This document shows positions 23,974 through 35,900 of a DNA stretch of 64,000 nt, piece after piece (the stretch's first letter is position 1; the number at the start of each line of letters is the position of its first letter). The translations under genes and the position numbers were made by a program. The DNA lies in NCBI GenBank assembly GCA_964034945.1, contig OZ035964.1:6077895-6141894 (forward strand), read 5' to 3'. The DNA is from Chrysopilus asiliformis (lineage: Eukaryota; Arthropoda; Insecta; Diptera; Rhagionidae). The notes below the pieces were generated by a model, which worked only from the letters and a program-made list of their open reading frames with translations, was not told where the DNA came from and made no database searches.

Positions 23974-26900
23974 CTAAACTTTTGACTTTTTCTAAAAAAA
24001 AAAAAAAAGAGCAAACATAAATATTTTGGTTAGATTTGCATAAAATCGACAGGAAAATAACACCATTTTGAACATGTCACATAATAATCGAGTACATATT
24101 TAAAATAATAAAATTGAAATCAGGCTTATCTAACGGCCATGAATACGGCCCAAGAAAAAAAATAAACATAACAAAAGCTATAATTGCCAATCTGGCAATT
24201 ATTGAAAACCCGTATGGTGATTTAAGTGAACAGCGAACAGTTGTATCAAAATTCCCCTTTGAAGTCAAACTTTCCAATAAGATTTTTTAAAATTTATTCC
24301 AATTGGATTTTGATGTATGGGAGTTTTATGTAGAATCATATCCTAAATAACTTTTGTTCTTGTACTTTTTTGATAAGATGTACCGTTTTTGAGATATTCG
24401 CAAAAAACGTTTTCGTTCGTATGGGGGGTACCCCCCCTAATGGTCCATTTTTGCCCACTAACGAACTTAGCCTCACATTTTACGAAAAACGAATCTGCGC
24501 AAAATTTCAAGTCTCTAGCTCAATCCGTGCGCCCGCAATCCGCGCCACAGACGGATAGACAGACAGACGGACAGACAGACAGACAGACGGACGGACGGAC
24601 ATGCTAAATTCTACTTTTTTCATCATTCTAAACACACTGGTGTAATTCATTTTTGTGTGCGATGACGAGATCTTGGCGTTACAAACGGTAAGGCAAAGTT
24701 AATATACCCTTTGGTTTCACCATACGGGTATAAAAATTAATAAACTTCTTAATCAAAATCTTTCTAATAAAGAATCTTAGAATTCTGCTAGTTAGACCAG
24801 TGCACCCGGACGCTACTCAAAAGAAACTGAACACTGACGCAAATCACTAACCAGTCCGCGATGAGCTCGAACCTGTATACAGTAGAGTCTGGGTAAATGG
24901 GATCTTACAGGACCATCCCACGGATCCCAGTTATAAAGCTTTGCGACTTACCCAGATTCCACTTTGCCAGGTTCGACTGTAATGGAATGGGACACTGCAG
25001 ATGATGCTATGATTAATAATCAGTCACTAACGCATTAGTAATCAGTTGGAGGCAACTCAACCTGTCGACTCGAAAGCAGAGATCATTCCTATTTTATTGC
25101 TTATTCAAACAAAAATCTCATTAGCCGAGAAATCCTTCAAAAAAAAAAAAGTTTCGTACAAACAAAGGTTATATATGGCCTAAAAAGTGCAGCTGCACAG
25201 AGCCCAGTTTCAAATGGATCGCAAATATCACTAGAAAGGACACTTAACATTTTCTCCAAATAGTAAAACCACTAATTTACAGAACCTCCGTTTTAATTTC
25301 AAGAGAATTGTGCGTCCATCAATTAATAAGCCTATTCGATCCGTTCGCCTGCGGCGCATTTCTTGTTAATAATTTTAACATTTATGGACGAGATTTATGT
25401 TTCACACTTCCATAGACGCGGAGTCTCACATGGCCCTTTACCTAATTTTGGGATTTTTCAAGAAATACTAATCAAGCTTTAAAAAAATCACTGAGGCATA
25501 GATCTAAAATAAAAGGAAGTTCAGTTAAGTGGTTAGGGCTGATCGCGAATCTGCGGAAAATTTCGCGCGAATCCGAGGAAAATTTCGCGCGAATCCGCGG
25601 AAAATTTCGCGCTAAATCCGCGGAAAATTTCGCGCGAATCCGCGGAAAATGTCGCTGATCACGAATCCGCGGAAAATTTCCCTCGCTGATCGCGAATTCG
25701 CGGAAAATTTCGCGCTAAATCCGCGGAAAATGTCGCTGATCGCGAATCCGCGGAAAATTTCCCTCGCTGATCGCGAATCCGCGGAAAATGTCGCGCGAAT
25801 CCGCGGAAAATATCGCTCATCGCGAATCCGCGGAAAATTTCGCGCTAAAAATTTTTTGTCTCCGATCGGGCTGAAACTTGGTGTGTAGGGTAATGAGGGA
25901 TCGCTGATCGCGAATCTGTGGTCCGTTGTTCGATACGCCTTTCGGTTTGGCCAAAACCCCTAGGGTCTCAACGAAAAAATCGCGCTAGCGCGAAATTTTC
26001 GGCGGATTCGCGATCAGCGATCCCACATTACCCTACACACCAAGTTTCAGCGAAATCGATTTTTTTCAAAAAATCGCAAAAATCGATGGACTAACCGGGA
26101 CCTGTAGCAGCACCCACTGGCAAAGTTTGGGTGCTCCGCGGCCTGTAGCAGCACCCACTGACAAATTTTGGGTGCTCCGGGACCTGTAGCAGCACCCACT
26201 GACAAATTTTGGGTGCTCCGGGACCTGTAGTAGCACCCACTGGCAAATTTTTGGTGCTCCGGGGCCTGTAGCAGCACCCACTGGCAAATTTTGGGTGCTC
26301 CGGGGCCTGTAGCAGCACCCACTGGCAAATTTTGGGTGCTCCGGGACTGTACCGGCAGCCCACAGCGGTTTTTGCGATTTTTTCGAAAAAAATGTTTGTC
26401 TCTGATCGGACTGAAACTTGGTGTGTAGGGGTTTTGGGGGACGAGAAATCCAAATCCGTTGTCCATTTTGAGCTAGCTCAATTTTTTGAGGTGCTCAAAT
26501 TTTTTTTGCGTTTTTTCGAAAAAAATTTTTGTCTCTGATCGGGCTGAAATTTTGTGTGTAGGGGTTTTGGGGGACGAGAAATCCAAATCCGTTATCCATT
26601 TTGAGCTAGCTCAATTTTTGGCGTTTTTTTTCGAAAAATTTTTTTGTCTCCGATCGGGCTGAAATTTTGTGTGTAGGGGTTTTGGGGGACAAGGAATCGA
26701 AATCCGTTATCCATTTTGAGCTAGCTCAATTTTTTGAGGTGCTCAAATTTTTTTTGCATTTTTTCGAAAAAATTTTTTGTCTCCGATCGGGCTGAAATTT
26801 TGTGTGTAGGGGTTTTGGGGGACGAGAAATCGAAATCCGTTATCCATTTTGAGCTAGCTCAATTTTTTGAGGTGCTCAAATTTTTTTTGCGTTTTTTTGA

Positions 26901-29900
26901 AAAATTTTTTTGTCTCCGATCGGGCTGAAATTTTGTGTGTAGGGGTTTTGGGGGACGAGAAATCGAAATCCGTTATCCATTTTGAGCTAGCTCAATTTTT
27001 TGAGGTGCTCAAATTTTTTTTGCGTTTTTTCGAAAAAAATTTTTGTCTCCGATCGGGCTGAAATTTGGTGTGTAGGGGTTTTGGGGGACGAGAAATCGAA
27101 ATCCGTTATCCATTTTGAGCTAGCTCAATTTTTGGCGTTTTTTTTCGAAAAATTTTTTTGTCTCCGATCGGGCTGAAATTTTGGGTGTAGGGGTTTTGGG
27201 GGACGAGAAATCGAAATCCGTTATCCATTGTGAGCTAGCTCAATTTTTTGGAGGCGACCCTAGGGGTTTTGGCTTAACCGAAAGAGCTATCGAACAACGG
27301 ACGACGGATTCGTGATCAGCGACCCCCCTTTACCCCTGACACCAAGTTTCAGCCAAATCCAAGAGATGAAAAAAATCGAAAAAAAGCATGGACTATAGTC
27401 CATGCTTTTTTTCGATTTTTTTCATGTCACCGATTTGGCTGAAACTTGGTGTCAAGGGTAAAGGGGGGTCGCTGACAAAGAATCCGTTGTCCGTTACTCG
27501 ATAGCTCTTCCGGTTCGGCCAAAACCCCTAGGGTCGCCTCCAAAAAATTGAGCTAGCTCAAAACGGACCACAAATTTGGATTCCTCATCCCCCAAAGCCC
27601 CTACCCACCAAATTTCAGCCCGATCGGAGACCAAAAAATTTTTCGAAAAAAAACGTCAAAAATTGAGTTAGCTCAAAATGGACAACGGATTTCGATTCCT
27701 CGTCCCCCAAAACCCCTACACACCAAATTTCAGCCCGATCGGAGACCAAAAATTTTTTCGAAAAAAAGCAAAAAAAATTTTGAGCACCTCAAAAAATTGA
27801 GCTAGCTCAAAATGGATAACGGATTTCGATTTCTCGTCCCCCAAAACCCCTACACACAAAATTTCAGCCCGATCGGAGACAAAAAATTTTTTCGAAAAAA
27901 TGCAAAAAAAATTTGAGCACCTCAAAAAATTGAGCTAGCTCAAAATGGATAACGGATTTCGATTCCTTGTCCCCCAAAACCCCTACACACAAAATTTCAG
28001 CCCGATCGGAGACAAAAAAATTTTTCGAAAAAAAACGCCAAAAATTGAGCTAGCTCAAAATGGATAACGGATTTCGATTTCTCGTCCCCCAAAACCCCTA
28101 CACACAAAATTTCAGCCCGATCGGAGACAAAAAATTTTTTCAAAAAAACGAAAAAAAAATTTGAGCACCTCAAAAAATTGAGCTAGCTCAAAATGGATAA
28201 CGGATTTCGATTTCTCGTCCCCCAAAACCCCTACACACCAAATTTCAGCCCGATCAGAGACAAAAAATTTTTTCGAAAAAAACGTGAAAAATTGAGCTAG
28301 CTCAAAATGGACAACGGATTTCGATTCCTCGTCCCCCAAAACCCCTACACACAAAATTTCAGCCCGATCAGAGACAAAAATTTTTTTCGAAAAAACGCAA
28401 AAAAAATTTGAGCACCTCAAAAAATGGAGCTAGCTCAAAATGGATAACGGATTTCGATTCCTCGTCCCCCAAAACCCCTACACACAAAATTTCAGCCCGA
28501 TCAGAGACAAAAAATTTTTTCGAAAAAACGCAAAAAAAATTTGAGCACCTCAAAAAATTGAGCTAGCTCAAAATGGATAACGGATTTCGATTTCTCGTCC
28601 CCCAAAACCCCTACACACAAAATTTCAGCCCGATCGGAGACAAAAAAATTTTTCGAAAAAAAACGTCAAAAATTGAGCTAGCTCAAAATGGACAACGGAT
28701 TTCGATTTCTCGTCCCCCAAAACCCCTACACACAAAATTTCAGCCCGATCGGAGACAAAAATTTTTTTAAAAAAAATCGATTTCGCTGAAACTTGGTGTG
28801 TAGGGTAATGAGGGATCGCTGATCACGAATCTAGTTCGAGAATTTCTAAATTCGATATATATGGAAGGGTTTTTTTCAGAAGCCTGTAAGTTATTTTTTA
28901 GTGTGTAAAACTTATGCAAAAACTATAAGCAACGACGAATGTGCAAGCTAGTTAAAATAATAATTATGTAAACATCAAAAAATTGAAACATTTTTAAAAT
29001 TTTAAGGAACCAACCTTTAGTTGTGTTTTGCTTTTAAAAACGGAGTTTTTTTTTTCTAATATTTCCTATATGTATGTTGGATGGTATATAAATTCTATCT
29101 AGGAGTAAATTTCGTCATTTACTTTTAGTTTTTATATTCGTCTGCGTTTATTTCCCTCCAATTACTGTAAGAGAAATAATACAAGGATATGTTCTGTTTA
29201 TTTTTGTTGTGTTTTTCACTTTAACACTTAGAAGAAATATATAATTTTTTATACTTCAGATTCATAAAAACAAAGTTTTGAAAAAATAATTGCCAATAAT
29301 TGCACAAAAAAAAATATTCGTATAAAACAATATAACAGAAATTATAAATGTTTTGAAAACAAAGAAAAGATTTAAAAAATGTGACAATAGGGACATTTTG
29401 AAAAAAATTACGATTTTCATGTTCTTTAGGGTAGATGTCTTTGAGGCTTTTTTTTGTTCAACAAATACATTGGGGGAATTTTTTGGGAGGGCTGTAAAAA
29501 TAGCGTAAAATCGCTAAAATTACATTCACCCCGATACTTTGCTTACACTCTATCAAGACACATTTTAACAAATAAATTTAAAAAATAATTATGGGAAAAA
29601 CGAAAAGTTAAAAAAAACAAGCTGAAAAACCCAAAAAATAAAAATAAAATAAGCGACTGTCCATAAAAAATGTCACATTTTTAGGTGGGAGGGAATGACC
29701 TGCGGTAGTTTGAAAGTTATTGCTAATAAACTCCATACAAAAAGTTTTGAAAAAGCTTTTAGAAAAGGTTGGACACATCTTAAATAAACGTGACATATTT
29801 TATAGACAAAGCCTAAATAATACAAAAAAGGTATATAAATAAAAAATTGGTTTAAATAAAATAATTCCTTTTTTTTATTTAATTATTAATAAGAATAATA

Positions 29901-32900
29901 ATTTTATGAATAATAGTTAAATTATAATATAAAAAACCAATAAAAATAAATTTAAAATGACATATTTTATATCAAAAATATATAATTTAATTATTTTATC
30001 AATTTATTCATGCCAATTGGCGTTAATAGATTTCTTTAATCGAGATAATTTCGTAGAGTTTTATATCTACAAATAATAATATTTTTTTTTTAAATAAAAT
30101 TTGATGAGGTTGCCATTAATATTCGAAATTTAATAATAAATATCAGAAGACAAGCGAGAAAATTCTATCAATTGATCAAAATGATTATTTTAAAATTCGA
30201 GTGATAGTATGAAATAATGAGAATATCATTGATCAATATTAGTAATATCCATCATTTTGATATAAACACGTAATGTTATTTAAATTGTAATGTTTGTTCT
30301 TATATGATTTAACATTAATTTAACATCTACACAAGATTTGCCTATGCGATGATACTTAAAAAAAAAACAATTTTTTATTGTATATGTATAGCATATACAT
30401 ATAATATTAATAAAATTATTTGCGAGGCTTATTTTTTATTTTGTTACAATTAAAAAAAAAATAAAACAGTGTCATCTAAAATCTAAACTTTCGAAATTTG
30501 TCCCATCTTACCTAAGTATAATGCTATAAAAGTTATATACTATAAAACAGTATTTTCTATAAGAGATTTCTTTTCTATCAATATATGTAGGAAGAAAATT
30601 TCTTCATAAAATGCGTGCGATTTTTAAAAACATATTCGAATTAATAATTGAGTTAGAAAGGTTTCACTCATTTTCTATCTATTATTTATTTATTTACAGA
30701 GAATTTTTGGGGAAGGGAGCGGGGAGGGGGCATATCTAATCTAAATGGGTCTGCAGGCCTCTGGGTGAAGTGCTATGTCCACACCTGAGTAGGCGCGGTT
30801 ATCTCAGCATAACCTAACCTAATCTGATCTGTTCCGTAAAGAAGCCTCAGGTTTTTATAATAAAACGTTAATCACAAAAATTCATTAAAATATTGGGTAT
30901 TAAACTTTGTAAAAGAAATGCAGAAAATGTTATTTCCTTTGAATTCGGTTATATCATTGAATATGTACAAATATAGAAGAATAATCTATTAGTTTTCACC
31001 TTGGGCCGATGGTGGCGATAGTGATCATTTTTATGTAATATTGTAGCTTTTAGTTTAGATTCAAATTGAGAATTTCCGCACAAATATCCCAGACCAAAAA
31101 GCACGCACACATTTAAGAAGCAAAGCGGTGTTGCGTTGATTCTTATGGTGTCATACGAGGAATGAACTGAACACGTACAGCACACAATGATAAACCGCGA
31201 TCATTGCGATTACAAATTTCCCATTGTGCTTAAAGTTTTAGGGTATTTTAGTTAATACACATACCTAAGCTTTAAGTTTGGGGGATTTTTATTTAATACT
31301 TGAACCGCAGACACTTTCGCCACCATCGGCCCAAGGTGAAAACTAATAGATTATTCTTCTATATTTGTACATATTCAATGGTTATATGCATTTTTTCAAA
31401 AAAACTGAACTTTTTTCAAATTTTCAAAAAAACTGAACTTTTTTCAAATTTTCGAAAAACTGAATTTTTTTTTAAATTTTCAAAAAATTGAACTTTTTTC
31501 AAATTTTCAAAAAACTGATTTTTTTTTAAATTTTTAAAAAACTGAACTTCTTTGAGAACCGTTATAAATACCAAAAAAATTTTGGAAAATTGTATATCGT
31601 TTAAATTTTGTTATATTCATTTTTCCCCTAAAAGCGCATAAGTTTCAAGAACTTTTCAATTCAAGAAAAAATGTATGATAGATAAGCTTTATAGCTACCG
31701 TTACTTTTCTAAAAAGTGACACAAAACTAGGATTTTTGTAAAACTAATTTACAAAAAAGTCCCTAATAGTAGTATCATAGAATAAAGAAGATATAGAAAA
31801 AACTCTGCCGAACAAATTTTTGACAAATTTCCCCTTCGAAGGGGGGAAAAATGTCCCCTATCATTCACTAGCTACGGCCTAAAAGTTAATTACTTTTAGA
31901 CTAGGGAGCACGAAGCAGAGAGAACATTTTCTAATCATTTTCGTCGTATCTATTCAATGAGATGGAGGAATCGAATGGATAATTTTTTCCAAGTTACATC
32001 GGATCCTCTTGCTTCATCTCACAGTGGAAAAATTTTCTCTAAAAATTTGTTCTAAGAGTTTATTCTCTAGATTATTTGTTCTCTGGTAGTATCACACTAA
32101 CGATTACTTTTGCGATTGCGGCTACGATTGGCCTTTTCGACCAATGAGAGTACAGCTGGCTACGATTGCCAGTTTAGACTTGAGTCTAATATGGTCGAAA
32201 AGGCCAATCGTAGCCGCAATCGCAAAAGTAATCGTTAACGTGATACGACTATAAGTCAACGCGGTTCTCGGGTTATGCACGGTAATAATTTTGCCTGAAA
32301 CGGATTTCGTACTGATCAGAATTTTTCTAGAGATAATTTTGCCTGAAACGGATTTCGTACTGATCAGAATTTTTCTATCTGCCCCCATTCTTGAGTCGGT
32401 CTCCGTGGAAAAAAAACTGGTTAATTTTTCAAGCATAAAAATTTAGTCTAACATCTAATAAACTTCTTCTATCGATAAAACATGCGATATGGAAAACTGA
32501 CAAGACAAACAGACAGACAATCGTGTTTTTTCTGTTTTTGCATGAATTAATCTCACTGGTTTTTTATTTGCTTCTAAGTTTCAAATCTATAAAATAAAAT
32601 GCCCATTGTTTGCAAATATATTTAAATCTAATATTAATAGGTGTAGAAAAAAGAAGAGGAGAAATTTCTAAACTAATGCGAAATTAATAATAGATGTTGT
32701 GCTAATATATACCTATATATGTACATACTAATAAATGCGATGCGAAACATGATATTCTGTGATACTGTTTTATAATCAAAACAATCATAAAGTTGATAGT
32801 TTTCTTGTGTAAGATTTATGTATTAATGAGAATGCCAGCATTCTATTAGACTCTCTATTAGCTGAAACTAGCACAACTATTTATTTTAATGGATTATTCT

Positions 32901-35900
32901 TGTAATTACTTATTTAGAAAGAACAAAAAAAAAACGTACTTAAATTTACTTAAATAATAAAATAATTTACATTTTAAATGCAGACTTTTTTATAATTTCT
33001 AATTTCATAGTTGTATTTATGTATATAACATGTACGTGTGTAAATTTTTATTAATTTGTTCGTTAATTACAAATGTTGCTGAGTTGATGTTTTTTTACTT
33101 TAATTTTTTATGTTTGTTTGTCACTTAAATGAAATCTTGTTCATAGCTACATTACAAAATAAAAATCAATCTTAAATCACTAAAATAATAAATATAGTTC
33201 TAAAATGAATCACAATATAATTAGGATATAATTGTTTATACAGTGAAACCGGGCTAAGCCGAACTTACACGCGACCAGGAATTTTCTCCGGCTTAGATAG
33301 ACTTCCGGCTTGTACAGATTTCACTGTATTGTTTAATATTATTTGATACAAAAAAATAATAATAAAGAATATTACATTTGGACACGAGCGCACACGATTA
33401 TCAAACATAATTAATATGCAATTCTAAGGCAAATTATAATTATTATGACTTTTGAAAGAAAATAATGTTTCACAAATCAATTGCTGAAGATAAATGATAA
33501 ACTGTTAAACGGTTGTCTAGTATGGCACCATCCCACCTAAGAACAAATGCTCTTAAAAGTTAGTTTCGAATGGTAAATAGTGATTTTCAGTTGGCAAGAG
33601 AAAGATAAATATAAATACTTATTAGAATAGGGCGGCACGATAAACTTCAGACCGTTATTGAACATAAAATTGGCGAAAGTTCTCGAATTTAAAACCAAAA
33701 ATTTAAGTTTTCTTTTCCTTATTCATGCTCTGAAGTTTTAAGATCAAATTTTGGATGCACAAACGCATAAAAATAATAAACACCCTTCTTAATTCGTCTT
33801 CTCAATAAAAATAAAATAAAACTAAAATAGTTTTTTGTTTCAATTTTCAAATTAGCGCCATTTAATTTTTAAAATCAGCTCCCTTTGCTGGAAAAATGTT
33901 TTCGGTATAACTTTTCGATTCAATTGTGTAAGCAGAGGAAATACAATACATTTTTCTCTGCCCAACTTTTCGCGCAGTTTTCATGTCAATTAGTCCGATC
34001 TCTTTTCCACGAATGAGTCTATATCTTTCTCACATTTATACAATTTTAAGACCATTTGATCTTAGACGGGTTAGGGCTATTAGTCAAATCAACTTGATTT
34101 TGTAACAAAAAAAAAACAAAATTTTAACAAGTTTTTGTTCTAATTTCTTTGCGCTATCAAAAACTTATTGTATTAACTCACCACTCATTTGGCTATAATT
34201 GTACAATTGCTGTAGGATCTCGGCGTTATTCTGCTTCAAACTGTTATCAGTATTGATTTGCAGTAGTAGATTATTTTCCATTAGGAGCTGTTGGGTAGCC
34301 GCAGCAGCTGCAACTGCTTGAGCAGCTGTTGTTGGTGATTTTTGGTGAGATGCTGCTGCTGCCGCTGCTGCTGCTGTCGTCGCCGCCGCCGCTGCTGCTG
34401 TTGTTGTTCCAGCTGAAGTCTTTCCCAATTGATGATGATGTGATAGTGGCATTGATATTACGGAGATACTGCTATTTGGCGATGTCATATCACCATTATC
34501 AAAGTCACCGTTACCATTCTGTTGCTGTTCATGATTGTGATAGGCCGCTACCAGCTGCTGTTGTAAATTCATCATTGCTGTGACAGCGGCTGCAGTCGCA
34601 ATACTATTTTGATCGTGATGGTTATTTAACGAATAGCATTCAGCTTGATTTTGGTCATCGCTATCCAAATTTCGTGATGTCGAAAAGTTTTTCGCGCCAA
34701 TTGCCGATTGACAGGATACCGGCGGTGGCAAGGATTTTGGTGAGAGTGTTGCCAAATTACTACTGATGGTCGTGTGGCATTTCCCGTCATTTGAATTTGA
34801 CGAGATATCCATTGGATGGCTTGCACTGTCACCGATTTTGTTATTTTGATTGAATAAATTTGTATGTATGAAAAATTGATTGTAGATGCTGCCAATTGGA
34901 TCGTTTGCCTCCATATTACGATGTAAATCAGTCGTTAGTGGTGTTGATGTCGAGATTGTTGTTGTTATTGTTGATGGCATTGAGTTGGTGGTGGTGCTAT
35001 TGTTGCACAATGGTGGTGTACGTTGCTGCGAAAGATCTCGTCGCGACGGCTGTTGCTGTTGTTGCGACGATGACATATTACTCTGATTATCGCTTTGGTC
35101 ACACGATTCACTACCGCTTAAACCCATCAGATCGCCATTTTCTAGCATTTGTTTCACTTGGGCGATATGCGATGCCGAGAATACATGCTCTTGTATATTA
35201 ACTTTGGCAACACCGCACAGCTTACAATCATCTGGCTGTGGTATTATACTTTGATCCGATGACTGTTGTTCAATGCCATCGAAATGATCGTCAATAAAAC
35301 GATTGTTTCGATTCTTTTTCTCCTTAGCGCGGGCATTTTGGAACCAAACCTACAGTGATTTAAAAAAAATAAAAATGGATCAGTTTATTTATTATTTTAT
35401 TTTTGTTTTTAATAAAAATTTACCTGTACAACACGCTTTGGTAGGCCAATTTCTCGTCCGATATTTTCACAATCAGTCATGCTTGGTGTTTTGATATCAT
35501 TGAATAGCGCACGCAGTATACGAACTTGAAGATTAGTCATTTGTGTACGGAAACGTTTCTTTTGATGGATACTTTGTGTACTTGAAGCTGGACTAACTGG
35601 TGATATTATATTATCCGAATCGGTTGAGTACATTAAATTATTTATATCGTTTGAATTTATTAATTTATTGGTACTATTATTATTAATTAAAATATCATTG
35701 TCATAATATAAATCGTTATTATTATGATTCATTAATTGGGTATTATTTATATTATTATTATTATTGTTGTTGTTATTATTATTACTGCTACTAGTATTAT
35801 TATTATTAATCTGACCTAACATATGATTGTTACCATTCTTTTCGTTTCGTATTGCGTTGTTATTACCGTTATTATTATTATTATTTGAATTTACACTACC

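Larger units (their letters stand above)
23974..34181 (-). other. zfh2 last intron, 10.2 kb, rich in repeats
   Basis: This phase-1 intron separates exon H from the proposed last exon. From high to low coordinates it holds a pogo-like MITE (33241-33326), a long hairpin MITE (32087-32249), a foldback (30956-31382), a 2.8 kb palindrome (26003-28832) with its flanking minisatellite, a second pogo-like MITE (24880-24979), and an inverted copy of the repeat found at the left end of the window. Stretches between them (28.9-30.9, 31.4-32.0 and 32.3-34.1 kb) are AT-rich with no coding signal. Confidence 0.8.

Noticed and set aside
26047..26466. Frames of 73-139 codons with repeated [20 protein letters not shown]
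   Set aside because: They are the three frames of a 41-base tandem repeat; the same peptide cycles through all frames, and the same happens at 36463-36700.
26332..28553. Repeated frames reading [20 protein letters not shown] on both strands
   Set aside because: They are translations of the 116-134 base units of the foldback arms, appear on opposite strands in each arm, and lack a credible start or conserved end.
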